64,000 nucleotides of DNA from Polytrichum commune (taxonomy: Eukaryota > Streptophyta > Polytrichopsida > Polytrichales > Polytrichaceae): the NCBI GenBank assembly GCA_950295325.1, contig OX485804.1, positions 15,498,001-15,562,000 on the forward strand, in the 5' to 3' direction. Position 1 is the first letter of the stretch, and each line of letters opens with the position of its first letter. The translations under genes and the position numbers were made by a program. Below the pieces are notes generated by a model. That model saw nothing but the letters and a program-made list of their open reading frames with translations. It searched no databases and had not been told where the DNA came from. This document shows, in pieces, positions 1-11,972 of the stretch.

Positions 1-2983
1 CGAACTAGTGACACAACGACGTAAAACACCATCTTTTCCTTGTTTGCATAAGGTGTCAGCAATAATGGTGTAGGGCATGGCTTTAAAGATCAATTGACGT
101 TTTTGTTTCTCAGTAAAGTCCGTCGGGAATTTGTTACTTTATAAGTATTCAATTATTTCTGCATACTCATGAGGAATGACATCAATATAGAATAATTGGG
201 CGTCTGGAAACGAATCATCTATGGGTTCCGATCCAGAGTCTTCCTTTAATCTCGAAAGGTGGTCTGCGTTGGCGTGACTCTTGCCCGGTCTAACTTCAAC
301 TGTGAAGTTAAACTCTTGCAAGAGTAATACCCATCTTGCAATTCTCCCACTCAATTGGGGCTTGTTAATCATATATTTCAATGCATCATGATCTACATGG
401 AATACAAATTTATTTCCCAAGAGATAATGACGAAACTTTTGAACTGAAAATATCATGCCTAAAGCTTCACGCTCAGTGACAGTATAATTTCTCTCAGCTT
501 GCACCAACTGATGACTAGCGAAGTAAATGGGATGGTCATGTCATTTCTCATCTTTTTGACTTAGGACTGATCCAATTGCCACATTAGATGCATTAACAAA
601 TATATGAAATTCCTTGTCCCAATTAGGGGGTATCAAGATTGGAGCTGACACTAATTTCCTTTTTAATGTGTTAAAGGCATGTGTACAGGTTGAAGTCCAA
701 ACTGAAGCTTCATCACCTTTCTTAAGCAGTTCAGTCAAAGGCATTGCAATTATCGCATACCTGAAGATAAATCTTCTATAATAGCCAGTGTGTCTAAGGA
801 ATCCTTTGACTTCAGTGACAGTGGTAGGAATGGGTAGAAATACAATATTTGCAACCTTGTCAGGGTCGGTAGTTATGCCCTGCTCTGACACAATATGTCC
901 CACTAATCTACCAAATGGCACTAGAAATACCGACTTAGCAGCATTGATTGAAATGCCAAACTCCATACATTTATCAAAATATTTTTGGAGATAATCGGCG
1001 TGGTTTTTATCGTCGCCAAAGACAGCAAAATCATCCAAAAAGATTTCCATGAATTTACGGAGGTACTCCTGAAAAGCTTCAGTCATGACACGTTGAAAAG
1101 TAGCAGGGGCATTGCATAACCCAAATGGCATTACAATGTAGGCAAAGGTACCCCAATCCGTGGTGAAAGTTGTGTACCAACGGTGTGGTTCAAAAATTTG
1201 GATTTGGTTATACCCAGAAAACCCATCCATGAAAGAGTAGCGTTTGTATCCCGCCACTGCATCTAACATGGTATCGGTAAAAGGCAAGGGGAAATAATCT
1301 TTCTGTGTGACACTATTGAGTCGCCGGAAATCTTGACAAATTCTTAGCTTCCCATTCTTTTTGGGAACCACAACTATGGGTGACACCCATTCACTATAAG
1401 GTACTTTGTAAATAAACCCTGCCTCGAGTAGTTTATCTATCTCTTCTTTGACCATTAAGGAATATTTGGGATTCATACGATACTGCCTTTGTCTGACTGG
1501 GGTTGTTCCTTCCTCAAGTACGATTTTGTGTTCACATACTTCAGGAGGAACTCCTCTCAAGTCCTTATAAGTCCACGCAAAGACTTTAATGTTTCTTTTG
1601 AAGAAATTATACCAATATTGCCACTCAGTCTTAGATAGCTTTTCATGCACTTTAATGATCTTAGGAACCTTTTCGGTTCCTAGGTTCATTTTTTTGTAAA
1701 CATCTTTTGACACATAACTCTTGATGGGTGTGTTATAAGAAAACATGGCATCCTCCCAGTCTTCTTCAAAAGAAGGTAATTTACTCTCAAGTTCTTTTAA
1801 TGGGGTTGACCTTTTCTTAGGGTTGGGTGTTAGTATTGTTTTACCCTGAGGTTGAGGTTCTGCAACCGTAGTCACGTTGTTAACTGGGCAAGAATTTTGC
1901 CAACTTAAGATGGCATTATCAGAATCATCATCCTTCATAGAGATGAAATATTCTCCTATCCCTACGGGATTATAGGCTCTCTGGTGTCTACCCACATTAT
2001 GAATAGACTGAATTGGAGTATCATCTGACTCGGTCTCATAACCGTCAGTGGTGAATTCCGTTCCCTCATCTTGAGTCTCTCCTTGGTATCGGGTAGGAAA
2101 CAAGGGTAAGACCATTTTATCCTTGCCTTTACCTAACGTTAGGGTGCCTTTACCCCAATCCTCTTTGGCTTCCGCTATGATCAACCACGGTCTTCCCAAT
2201 ATTCCCGGTATAGGTTGTATAGCATCAATGGTCCGGAATACAACAAAATCAATTTTGTATTCCCGACCCGCGATTTGGACAGGGACTTGAGGTAACTGTC
2301 CTAAAGGCTTAGTACGTGTATGATCCGCCATTTTGAGAATGATAGAAGTAGGAACCATGTTAGTGGGTCCTAATTCTTCCATTGTCTCCATGCTCATAAG
2401 ATTGACACTAGACCCAGTGTCGACTTGGAATCCTGCTACTAGGACTCCATCAATTATCACATCCACTGCTGGGGCACCAGGATCTTGACTGAGGGTCACA
2501 TCATTAACCTCTACGACTTTGGCTCTTTTGCGTATCATTGCCGAACCGAGTGTAGTACGACATTGAGGCGCAATTGCCAAAAGTTGTCTCATAGTGATGT
2601 GTGGGTGTAGGTTATCCAAGTCTTGCATAATATCATATTGTTGCAACCCCTTAGCTAGTTCCATGGTCCGAGGTTGCTTTGAACTTGACTTAGACTTTAA
2701 ATTCCTCACATGGGGTATTTGATAGGGCATCGGTTTAGACTTGACTTCTGTAGGCCTACTTTGTGGGATAGTTGATGAAGGTGTTCTCTCCAAGATCGTA
2801 TATGGTCTTTGAGATGTCGACGGTGGTGGAAGAGATATAGGCACGGGTTGAATCAATTCTATACTTGGCAGAGCCGCGGGGTTAGAATTGGCTCTAGGCA
2901 CCGCATTAGGTTCCACAAGTAATTTATTCTTAGGATCATTCTCATGGAGATCATCTCGTAGTTCTTCAGCACTTGGCTCACTA
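1..2983 (-). pseudogene. pol: Ty3/gypsy element B, pol portion (protease, RT, RNase H; runs off the window edge)
   Basis: This is the Pol part of a minus-strand LTR retrotransposon. The frame opens at the junction with inserted element A and continues the gag frame found at 13,899-15,850. An aspartic protease motif DTGSS lies near 2,412-2,426. The reverse transcriptase shows FxMDGFSGYNQI, MPFGLCNAPATFQR and the catalytic LDDF near 1,030-1,045. RNase H follows, but the first catalytic Asp expected in the xDASNVAIGS motif is Asn (codon at 592-594). In-frame stops occur at 541-543 (TGA, where relatives have Trp) and 139-141 (TAA). The reading frame otherwise continues to base 1, where the zinc-binding part of integrase would begin. 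The nonsense codons and lost RNase H residue show it is dead. The motifs fit a plant Ty3/gypsy element without an obvious chromodomain; the clade is not resolved. Confidence 0.9.
2979..2983. repeat. Target-site duplication of element A, left copy (CACTA)
   Basis: Five bases directly before the TG of the 5' LTR, repeated exactly at 13,894-13,898. The gag and pol frames of element B meet in phase when one copy is counted, which confirms the insertion site. Confidence 0.95.
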
Positions 2984-3684
2984 TGTGAGCCCAAAAGGGT
3001 GCCCACATTTAGTCTTAGACCCTTGAAACGTTAGTTGATGCACTTTGAAGTAGCATGTTACTTCACAAAAATATAAAAAGAGTGAAATGTTAGTCTTAGA
3101 AGTACCATGTTGTAAGAGGCTAGGATGTGAGTTGTTATTGTGTTTTTACCTTCGGAAGGATTTGAGTGAATGAGGATAGGTAAGGAGAACTTGGATTGAG
3201 TAGTTAGTGAGTAGGCTAGTACAAATGGATGGAGACAACCAAAGTGACTCAAGAGGCAAGTGCATTCGAATTGGGATGAATGGAGGATCACATGGAGCGC
3301 ACAAGTGGACCACCTCATCATGGCCACTTAATGGGGAAGGCCCAAGGAAGAATGCAAGGTGGAGGATAAGCAAATTCTCAAAGCACCAATCAAATCACGA
3401 GTTAAGCATCGTGGTTTGAATTAAGTGGTGAGCGACGATTTGGGAAAGTAAGGGGAGAAAGTTATGGCGGCGGAAAGCGAAGGAGGCTAAGTTTGGGTTG
3501 AAGCATCCCAAGTTTGGTAAAGTGTGGTAGGTAGAAAGCCAAGGCTAGTTAAATGTTCGAATTAGGATCCTTGTTGATCATTTGAGGGAGGAAGGCTTAG
3601 AAGATAGGATTGGCGCCTACTAAGTAGGAGGAAATCTCAAGGGCTTATCGTGAGCCTTGAGGGTGCTCACCCCCTCAAGCTTAC

Positions 3685-3691
3685 TATATAA
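3685..3691 (+). promoter_or_regulatory. TATA box candidate of element A LTR
   Basis: TATATAA in the context CTTACTATATAATCCC, followed by a pyrimidine-rich stretch typical of plant LTR transcription starts. The same site recurs at 12,735-12,741. Transcription would start roughly 30 bases downstream (inference). Confidence 0.6.
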
Positions 3692-4195
3692 TCCCTCATT
3701 CTTCCCTCACTCATCCTCTCTTTCTTTTGTGCTCCAAGGCACCCCACGAGTTATAAGTGTGGGTGTGGGAAGCCATATTGGAGCACATGTGTGTGCTTAG
3801 TTTTTAGTTTGAGAGCCAAGGCTTGTTAGCCTTGAAGAGGGCTTGACCTCTTGGTAGAATTAGTGTTGACGTGAAGGATTTTAAAGTTAATTCATGATTC
3901 CAATTTGTGGTACTTTAAGTTCATGTTTTGAATACACGTGGTTGCAAGTTCCATGTTTAAGAGTTGAGCACTTGATGTTGTGATGAGTGCAAAAATATAC
4001 TTGTGTGGATTAGTTAGTCTTAGTGAAGTTAGGAAATTCTCTCTCCCCCTCTCCTCTCTAGGATTTTAGGATTTTAGGATTAGAGAAGAATTGTGTGATT
4101 AGAAAGGGGTTGTTAGTAGAATTAGGGAAATTAGGTAGGAAGATTAGTTAAGGGCTTAAATAATTAGTGAGGTAGTTGGGGATTACAACTACAAA

Positions 4196-4480
4196 GTTGT
4201 GGGTTCATGAAGGAGCTGGGTTTATGAAGGAGCTGGGTTTGTTTAGTTAGAAAGTAAAGAGCTGGGTTTATGAAGGACCTGGGTTTGTTTAGTTAGAAGC
4301 TAAGGAGCTGGGTTCATGAAGGAGCTGGGTTTGTTTAGTTAGAAGCTAAGAAGCTGGGTTCATGAAGGAGCTGGGTTTGTTTAGTTAGAAGCTAAGAAGC
4401 TGGGTTTATGAAGGAGCTGGGTTTATGAAGGAGCTAGGTTTATGTAATTAGAAAGTAAAGAGATGGGTTCATGAAGGAGC
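4196..4480 (+). repeat. Tandem repeats of about 46 bp inside element A LTR
   Basis: Units built from AGCTGGGTTCATGAAGG and TTTGTTTAGTTAGAAGCTAA recur about five times with small changes. The identical block lies at 13,246-13,530 in the other LTR. Short repeats upstream of or within transcribed LTR sequence are common and may bind transcription factors, but nothing here shows that. Confidence 0.85.
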
Positions 4481-4842
4481 TTAGTAGATAGCCTACCTAA
4501 TTAGCTCATAGACAAGTAGTTAGTTACATTATGCTAGTTAGTGTTATGTGTGGCTTTCACAAGTAAATGTATTTGAGATTGACTATAGAGAATAGTGTTT
4601 TTTTTAACACTTGCATCCTCTCTTTAAAAATAAACCACGTGCACAACTTAATGGAGAATGTGGAGCACTCTCGCGATGGCAAGACAAAGGAAGCAAAGAC
4701 CAAAGTTAAATCCAAGACCACTTGAAGGGTGAACCTTGCACTATGGACTCATCCAAGTCCAAATCCAATACCGCGGAGGAATGTGAGCCCAAACCCACTA
4801 CTCGGACTACGGACGCTTAAGGGTGGGGGGTTTGGCCTCACA

Positions 4843-5732
4843 TAATTGGTGCGTCCGCCGGGAGCGAAGCGGAAGGTAGTTACAAGACTTGGAGGCGACT
4901 AGGAAAAATTGGAGACACAAACTTGAGAGAAGGGAAGGAGCACCCGAAACTCGGTAAGTATTCTCTCTTTGGGTTACATTTGAATTCATTGTATTTCAAC
5001 TATTCCTTGGAATGAATTGCATTGTCAATTACGCAAATTCATTTTTGAGGAAGGAGCGCGGCGAAGGTACGTCCTCAACCTTTTTGGGGATTTGCTAAGA
5101 ACTTAAAAGGAACCTATAACCGAGTAGCTCATTAAAACATTAGAGGGTAAATTCACCTTAGGACATTGAACTTTGACACTCACCTCGGGGTGAGTCTCAA
5201 AGTTTTGGGAGTTGTCATTTCATGCTCTAGATTAAATTAATATTTCACAAAGTTTATGGTGTTGTTACATTGAGTCACGATTGAGGGGAGTGCTAACTCA
5301 CAGGGGGATGCGATTGCTCAAGGTATGTTTATTTCTTCAAAGTGAACTCATTAACTAATTAAGGAATGCCTTTTGTACTCGTGATTGTTGTTATCCGTTG
5401 TAGAGGGTAATTCCCGAATTGTGGATGGTGTGAGAAGTTGAAGGGTGAAGCCTCGACTTTTAACATAATCTACTCGGAAGGTCACCCCCTCACAATCGGT
5501 ATTGTAGTGAGTGTTAATTTGCGGGAAGGTGCGGAGGTGATGCTCCGACTTAACCAAAAAATTAACATGAACATGCCTATCCCCTATTGGGATTCTTTCA
5601 CCTAAGTGGGCTTGCAGGTTCTTTTCCTCACCTCCTAAAAAAATTATAACCACACCAAGACAAGTGAAAATATTAAGAGGGGAATTGCTAGGATTATGTG
5701 TGGTCAAGTGAGGGTCGATCGATTCTTATGGA
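4843..5732 (+). other. 5' leader of element A
   Basis: An 890-bp untranslated leader between the 5' LTR and the gag-pol ATG. Part of it (around 4,873-5,080) resembles the sequence at 21,935-22,110, including a shared GAGC-CGGC-AAGGTACG string. Several splice-donor-like strings occur (for example TCGGTAAGT near 4,950 and AAGGTATGT near 5,320); no splicing can be shown. No start codon opens a longer frame before 5,733. Confidence 0.7.
4847..4864 (+). other. Primer binding site of element A
   Basis: TGGTGCGTCCGCCGGGAG begins four bases after the 5' LTR. TGG start, position and GC content fit a site complementary to a tRNA 3' end. I could not assign the tRNA; the sequence is distantly like the tRNA-Asp-type site of Athila/Tat elements. 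Confidence 0.7.
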
Positions 5733-8700
5733 ATGCAAGGTAGGACTCGCTCACAAAAACCAAGTTTGATAGTAGGACTAGAGAAATCTACTCGAAAGAG
5801 GCGGTCCTCTAAAATCAGTGATAGATTAGAACAAGATAATGTTAGAATAGAGAGTTGTTTGAACGTCGAACCTAGGACTAGGTCAATTCTAGACACCTTA
5901 GAACTTGGAGCTCAACTTGAAGAGGAGATCACTCCCTCCAAATTGAGTGGTGAAACTTCTTCGGAAAATTACACACTTAGAGAAGAATTCCCGGTAGAAG
6001 TTGATAGGGGATTGTTGAATAGTTCACCGGTCACCATGGCCGAGGAACGGGGGATGGATCCACCACCCATACCCCCAATTCCGCCCATACCTCCTATACC
6101 TCCAATAGACCCATTGGTTAGGCCAAGAGGCCTACCAATTGTGGTTCCACAAAATTTAGCGGCGATGGATATGCCATCTCATCTCCCTAAATTTTATGGG
6201 ACCAAGGATGAGGACCCCTCTCGGCACATGGAACGGTATATCGAACGGTTGGCTAGCTTCCTCATAACCGACCCGGGTTATTGGTTAGTGTGGTTTCCTA
6301 CCACTCTAGAGGGGGAAGCCTATGAATGGTATCGGGATCATGCCGAGGGACATTTTAGGGGATGGGAACAATTACAAAGGGAGTTTCTTAACGAATTTAG
6401 GCCGGAAGTGGGTCAAAGTACCGCATTAAGGGCATTGTCGTCATTGAAGCAAGGAAGGGAGGAAGAAATTTCGGCTTACATTAAGAGGTTTGATTTAGTG
6501 TGCACTAGATTTGTGGGTACCATGCTCAACGACGACACGCTAAAGCAATTTTTCATTCAAGGGTTTTTTAAGTCCGGAACTATTAGGGGTGTTCTAGAAA
6601 GGAATCCCTTGACCTTGGCGGATGCCAAGCGTGCGGCTAGAGATATTGAAAACTTGGATAAAGATCACGAAAGGCTATGGAGAAGGGAGGATGAATTGAT
6701 CCCACAATTCATCCCCATACGCCCTAGGGTGGTAGCGGTAGAACCCGCTAAGTATGAGAACCAAATTCCATATGCCATTGTGGACACCGGTCCCCGACCT
6801 TTAGCGGTTAGGGAACCGGCACCTCTTTTGGCACTACCGGCCCCTAGAACGGATCCACACTTGGAGGAGGTTGAGAGAAGACTAGGTGCTAGCCAACTAG
6901 GATTCCAAGAGGCTATGATAAAACAAATGCAAAGCCTCACGGATCAAATGTCATTAATGATCCGGAGTCAACAACCGGGGCCTCCACCCCCGGTTGAGTC
7001 GGGTAGGCATTCTTCCGGATTATGGTGTGTCCAATGTGGCCAACCGGGCCACACGCGTCAATTTTGTAGAAGTGGACAAAACCGTGACCAAAGAGGAAAC
7101 GGTAACCCACCTCAACAAAATCAACGAGGTCAAGCGCCACCTCACTATGGAAATGGAAGCAATAGAGGACCACAACCTAGAGGGCAAGGTGGCCAAAATT
7201 TAGAGAAGAAGGAATTTCATCCCTTTTGTGGAAGGTGGCACGCTCAAGGACAATGTTGGTCCGAAGGTCAAGAGTTTAATTGTAGCAATTGTGGAGGAAG
7301 TCATCCCTCGGATACGTGTCGCCAACCGGACAAAATAATTAATGCCCCTTACCCGGTGGCTAATCCACAACAACAAGCAAGGGATAATATGCGAGGTGCT
7401 AGGCCACAAGGAGTACCGGCCAATGAACTTAGGCCACCTAACTTATACTATGACCATAGTAATGCTAGGCAAACTTTTCATCCACCGGCGGGCTTGCAAA
7501 CTACAACCGGTTACATTCCAATACAAAATAGACAAGGAGTTCCACCTAATGGTAGTAACGGGAGACAAGCGCCTCCAACGGATCCGGGACCATCTAACTC
7601 CCAAGATGTTAGGTTCATGGATGGAGTGTTGGAGGCCACATGTGATGACATGCTTCCTCTCCCAACGAGAATTGGAGAGGAGCAAAGTCAATGGCCTCCT
7701 CACACCAATGCTATTACATATGAGTTAGTGAAGGGTAAGGGTGTGGTTGAAGAAGCACCTGCACTAGCGGTAACTACTAGGGCTAGGAGAGGGGATGCCC
7801 CGTTGGAGGTAGGAATAGGAGAGCAAGGAAATTACTCTTCGGATGAAGAGATTAATCTCTCCGAGTTGGATAGGGTAGCTAGAAGAGCTACTAAGGATGT
7901 GGAGAGGGAAAATATAATTTTACAAGATAGGGAGAGGACTAATGCGGTACATGACTTGGATAATAGCGATGTGGGTGAATGGGAAGGACCGGGGGTTCCC
8001 GTAGACGAATTCGACGTAGTGGGTAATTCTAAGGTGGAAAGATCTACCGGGTACGACTTGTGGGCGGACCTTAGTACACTCAAGGCGGATATTACTTTCG
8101 GCCAACTATTGGAAATTTCACCCACGGCAAGGAAAACATTAAAGGAGGGAATGCCGGTACACAAGAGGATGAGGAAAGTGAAAGCTAAAATAGCCGCTAG
8201 GATCCAATCACAAGGTGGAAGAGACGTGAAAGCTATAGAAATAGAAGTTGTTATAGTAGATAAGGTGGTTCCTAAAGTGCTAGTCGACGGAGGGAGTAGT
8301 CTAAATATACTACCGGAGGATACTATGAAAAAATTGGGACTTGGACTCACGGGGCCTTCACCTTTGGTCATAAATATGGCAAATCAAAGTTCGACTACGC
8401 CTTTGGGGATGATCAAGGATTGTAGAATGACTACGGGAGGTGAGGAGTACTTGGTCACCTTCCATGTCATTAAAATGCACTCCAACAAGGACACCTTCCC
8501 CATTTTGCTAGGTAGGCCTTGGTTGCGGATGGCGAATGCTATGGTCAATTGGGGTGGACCTAAACCATCCATCACTTATGGTCCGGAGGGTAATAGGGTC
8601 ATAGTGTCCATTGGTTCATTAGAAGGATGGATGAAGAAGGAGATGTATTTGCCATTGGAGAAGGAAATTGATGACTTAAACGAGAATGAGATTGGCAAGG

Positions 8701-11700
8701 CATTGGTGGGAGTCGTCCATCCCGAAGGTCAAAGGGTTGTTATAGATTCGGGCTCGGGAAGTCTAGGTCCTAATTTTTACAATTATGGGGATAATGGGGA
8801 TTATGCCCAATGGCTAAGGGAGTACCCCGAGTCCGAGGTTGATGTAATGGTTACATTTCACCAAGTAGGCTTAGGGAGTGAATTTCCTAGTGTTAGTTTA
8901 GGAGAGGGCTCATTGTTGGAGCCATGTGAGGTGCTCACCGAGGAAGAGTGGGTTAGCGGTGGGTTAACACCTTGGGTAGATGACGTGGAAGAGGGTGAGG
9001 TTAGTTTAATTCATGTAGATGGGACTCAAGAGGAGGATGTGATTATTGAGTCATCGAAATTGGAGGAGCCTTTACATTTCAAGACCACGTCTACGGGGAT
9101 AGTTGTAGGTCAAGATGTGAAAGATTACCCCAATGTGCCTTCCGATTGGTATCGGAACAAAGAGGAACAAGCACATGTGTCGGAAGCGGATTGGCGGTAC
9201 GTGGATGTGAAATTAAAGAATGGAAAAACCCGACAAATGAAGATGGGCTCCAAATTGGGGAAGAAAGAGGTTAGGGAGTATAGCAATTTGGTGGATGAGT
9301 TTAGTGATACTTTTGCATGGTCCTACGATGAGCTTAAGGGAATTCCTAGGGAAATGGTAGAGCACCGGATTCCTTTAATTCCGGGGGCGAGGCCAATTAG
9401 ACAAAAGGAGAGGAGGATGAATCCTCAATTGCAATTGTTGGTGAAAGCGGAATTGGAAAGGTTATTGAAGGCCGGGTTTATCAAGCCGGTGGAAATCACG
9501 GATTGGGTTTCTCCTATGGTCTTAGTAAAGAAAAAAAATGGGAAATTAAGGATTTGTGTCGACTATAGGAAATTGAATTCGTGCACACAAAAGGATCACT
9601 TCCCCTTACCTTTTATCACCTTGTTGCTTGAGGAGGTTGGAGGTCATTCGCGACATACCTTTATGGATGGGTATGCGGGTTATAATCAAATTTCCATAGC
9701 CCTCCAAGATATCCATAAAACGGCTTTTACTACACCTTGGGGTACTTTTGTGTGGGTAGTGATGCCATTTGGGTTATGTAATGCCCCGGCTACTTTCCAA
9801 CGATTAGTAATGTATATCTTCACCGACTTGTTGTTCAAATTCATGACCGTCTTTGTGGACGATTTTAGCACACAAAGTAATGTGGATGATCACCTACATT
9901 GTGTTAGAGAGGCATTGGTTAGGTGTAGGAAGATGAGGTTAGCATTGAACCCGGATAAGACATTTTTGGGAGTGAATAAGGGAGTGTTGTTGGGTTATGT
10001 TGTTAGTGAGAAAGGTAGAGAACCCGATCCGGATAAGATTGCGGCCATAAGCGACTTGGCAACTCCAACCAATTCCAAGGGGATCTCTAAGTTGTTAGGA
10101 CATGTGGGATGGTACCGGGAACTTATTCCTAATTTTTCAAAGATAGCGGTGCCCATTACCCATTTGCTCAAAAAGGATGTCAAATTCGAGTGGACGGATG
10201 CTTGTCAAAAAGCCTTTGAAGAATTGCGGGATAGGTTGAACACCTATCCGGTGTTGATACCACCCAATTGGGGTAAACCTTTTCACGTCTATTGTGATGC
10301 TAGTAATGTGGCAATAGGGAGTGCGCTTTGTCAAGCAACGGGAGAAAAAGAGAAGGATCAACCTATAGCTTATGTGAGTAAGCAATTGACCCCCGCCGAA
10401 AGAAACTACTCTACAACGGAGAGGGAGTGCCTAGCCATGGTGTTTTCCGTTAAAAAGTTTAGGCATTACCTCATGTGCAACCCGGTTGTATTTTTTGTTA
10501 ACCACATGGCTATCAAGTATCTAATTAACAAGGCGGAGTTAAGTGGTAGGTTAGCTAGGTGGGTTTTGTTATTAGAAGAATTCGACTACACGGTGGAATA
10601 TAAACCGGGTCGTATGCATTTACAAGCGGACCACTTGTCTAGGTTGTCGGAGGAGATAGGAAAAAATCCGGTAAATGATATGTTAGTAGATGATAGCCTC
10701 TTTGTGGTCACTTCTACACCGGAGTGGTATGCGGGCATAGTGGAATTTCTAACAACCCACAAGTTGCCCAAAGAGTGGACAAAAGAAGAGAGAAGGAAGG
10801 TGAGGGTAAATAGTAGGCAATTTGTTGTAGTGGGCCATAGGTTGTTTAGAAGGGGGTCCGATGGTATTTTACGACGATGCGTGTCAAAAACGGAGGTTGA
10901 AGCGATTTTAATCGCTTGCCACGATAGCGCTTGCGGCGGTCACTTCTCGGGTCAACTCACCGGGCAAAAAATACTTAGAGCGGGCTACTTTTGGCCTACA
11001 CTATTTAAGGACGCCCATGACTATGTAAGGAAATGCGACGCTTGCCAACAGTATGCCCGAAACGACCTTAGAATGGAGATGCCTTTACATGTATCATTAC
11101 CCTTAATTCCTTTCGAAAAATGGGGCATCGACTATGTGGGTGAGGTCCATCCCCAATCTTCAAAAGGAATGAAATATATTGTGGTGGCAACCGAGTACCT
11201 CACCAAGTGGGCGGAAGCCAAAGCGGTGAAGACCGACACGGCGGAACACGCGGCAACATTTATGTACGAAAACATAATTTCGCGGTTCGGGGTGCCGAAG
11301 ATCCTAGTAAGCGATAGGGGTACTCACTTTTTGAATGACTTGATTCGAGAGATGACAGAGAAATTTAAAATTGATCACCGGAAGACTACTCCCTACCACC
11401 CACAAACCAATGGACAAACGGAAAGGGTTAACGGAATTTTGGTGAGTATACTACGCAAGACGGTTATAGACTCGAAGCGGGATTGGGATACGAAACTAAC
11501 GGCGGCACTTTGGGCATACCGTACAACCTATAAGGTAACTACGCGTGCTACACCATTTTCCTTAGTCTATGGTCTTGAAGCGACACTACCAATCGAATAT
11601 GAAGTCGAGTCACTTAGGGTGGCCGTGAGTACGAGACTTACCGAAAGTCAATCCTTACGAAATCGACTAACCGATTTGGAAGCACTTGACGAAGGGAGGA

Positions 11701-11972
11701 GAATGGCGGCTCAACATATTGAGGCAATCCAAAGAAGGAGAAAGATTACTTTCGACAAACGACATAAGAGAAGGGCCCTAACACCGGGAATGATGGTCAT
11801 GATTCAAGACGCACGAAAGCTTGAATTTCCGGCGAAATTCAATGCGGTATGGTTAGGACCTTACCTTGTCTATGAGGTCTTTCCTAATAATTCAATTCAA
11901 TTGGAAACGTTGAATGGTGAGCTCTTTCCTACCCGTACATCGGGAAGTAGATGTAAGGAGTACCGAGCTTGA
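5733..11972 (+). CDS. gag-pol: Gag-Pol polyprotein of Ty3/gypsy element A (2,079 aa)
   Basis: One uninterrupted frame encodes the structural and enzymatic proteins for copying and integrating the element. The ATG at 5,733 is the first after an in-frame TGA at 5,709. Domains in order: retrotransposon Gag (about residues 150-290); a CCHC zinc knuckle at 432-445 and a second, shorter one (CX2CX3HX4C) at 517-529; aspartic protease with DGGSS at 852-856; reverse transcriptase from about 1,229 with FVDD at 1,374-1,377; RNase H with YCDASN at 1,522; integrase with the HHCC finger from 1,730 and catalytic D1800, D1861, E1897 (a D-60-D-35-E spacing), followed by a GPY-like tail. No chromodomain is visible. 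All key catalytic residues I could check are present, so the protein is probably functional. It is fused gag-pol without a frameshift. Confidence 0.96.
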   Translation: MQGRTRSQKPSLIVGLEKSTRKRRSSKISDRLEQDNVRIESCLNVEPRTRSILDTLELGAQLEEEITPSKLSGETSSENYTLREEFPVEVDRGLLNSSPVTMAEERGMDPPPIPPIPPIPPIPPIDPLVRPRGLPIVVPQNLAAMDMPSHLPKFYGTKDEDPSRHMERYIERLASFLITDPGYWLVWFPTTLEGEAYEWYRDHAEGHFRGWEQLQREFLNEFRPEVGQSTALRALSSLKQGREEEISAYIKRFDLVCTRFVGTMLNDDTLKQFFIQGFFKSGTIRGVLERNPLTLADAKRAARDIENLDKDHERLWRREDELIPQFIPIRPRVVAVEPAKYENQIPYAIVDTGPRPLAVREPAPLLALPAPRTDPHLEEVERRLGASQLGFQEAMIKQMQSLTDQMSLMIRSQQPGPPPPVESGRHSSGLWCVQCGQPGHTRQFCRSGQNRDQRGNGNPPQQNQRGQAPPHYGNGSNRGPQPRGQGGQNLEKKEFHPFCGRWHAQGQCWSEGQEFNCSNCGGSHPSDTCRQPDKIINAPYPVANPQQQARDNMRGARPQGVPANELRPPNLYYDHSNARQTFHPPAGLQTTTGYIPIQNRQGVPPNGSNGRQAPPTDPGPSNSQDVRFMDGVLEATCDDMLPLPTRIGEEQSQWPPHTNAITYELVKGKGVVEEAPALAVTTRARRGDAPLEVGIGEQGNYSSDEEINLSELDRVARRATKDVERENIILQDRERTNAVHDLDNSDVGEWEGPGVPVDEFDVVGNSKVERSTGYDLWADLSTLKADITFGQLLEISPTARKTLKEGMPVHKRMRKVKAKIAARIQSQGGRDVKAIEIEVVIVDKVVPKVLVDGGSSLNILPEDTMKKLGLGLTGPSPLVINMANQSSTTPLGMIKDCRMTTGGEEYLVTFHVIKMHSNKDTFPILLGRPWLRMANAMVNWGGPKPSITYGPEGNRVIVSIGSLEGWMKKEMYLPLEKEIDDLNENEIGKALVGVVHPEGQRVVIDSGSGSLGPNFYNYGDNGDYAQWLREYPESEVDVMVTFHQVGLGSEFPSVSLGEGSLLEPCEVLTEEEWVSGGLTPWVDDVEEGEVSLIHVDGTQEEDVIIESSKLEEPLHFKTTSTGIVVGQDVKDYPNVPSDWYRNKEEQAHVSEADWRYVDVKLKNGKTRQMKMGSKLGKKEVREYSNLVDEFSDTFAWSYDELKGIPREMVEHRIPLIPGARPIRQKERRMNPQLQLLVKAELERLLKAGFIKPVEITDWVSPMVLVKKKNGKLRICVDYRKLNSCTQKDHFPLPFITLLLEEVGGHSRHTFMDGYAGYNQISIALQDIHKTAFTTPWGTFVWVVMPFGLCNAPATFQRLVMYIFTDLLFKFMTVFVDDFSTQSNVDDHLHCVREALVRCRKMRLALNPDKTFLGVNKGVLLGYVVSEKGREPDPDKIAAISDLATPTNSKGISKLLGHVGWYRELIPNFSKIAVPITHLLKKDVKFEWTDACQKAFEELRDRLNTYPVLIPPNWGKPFHVYCDASNVAIGSALCQATGEKEKDQPIAYVSKQLTPAERNYSTTERECLAMVFSVKKFRHYLMCNPVVFFVNHMAIKYLINKAELSGRLARWVLLLEEFDYTVEYKPGRMHLQADHLSRLSEEIGKNPVNDMLVDDSLFVVTSTPEWYAGIVEFLTTHKLPKEWTKEERRKVRVNSRQFVVVGHRLFRRGSDGILRRCVSKTEVEAILIACHDSACGGHFSGQLTGQKILRAGYFWPTLFKDAHDYVRKCDACQQYARNDLRMEMPLHVSLPLIPFEKWGIDYVGEVHPQSSKGMKYIVVATEYLTKWAEAKAVKTDTAEHAATFMYENIISRFGVPKILVSDRGTHFLNDLIREMTEKFKIDHRKTTPYHPQTNGQTERVNGILVSILRKTVIDSKRDWDTKLTAALWAYRTTYKVTTRATPFSLVYGLEATLPIEYEVESLRVAVSTRLTESQSLRNRLTDLEALDEGRRMAAQHIEAIQRRRKITFDKRHKRRALTPGMMVMIQDARKLEFPAKFNAVWLGPYLVYEVFPNNSIQLETLNGELFPTRTSGSRCKEYRA

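Larger units (their letters stand above)
2984..4842 (+). repeat. 5' LTR of element A
   Basis: 1,859 bp, TG...CA, the same as 12,034-13,893 at a constant offset of 9,050 apart from one G in a homopolymer near 4,825-4,830. It contains a TATA-like box (3,685-3,691), a block of about 46-bp tandem repeats (4,196-4,480) and a candidate AATAAA poly(A) signal at 4,629-4,634. Small ORFs within it appear twice in the window because the LTR does, and they have no recognisable product. Confidence 0.97.

Noticed and set aside
3058-3419. Small ORFs duplicated at 12,108-12,469
   Set aside because: They are duplicated only because they lie in the two LTRs of element A; overlapping frames on both strands, no motif.
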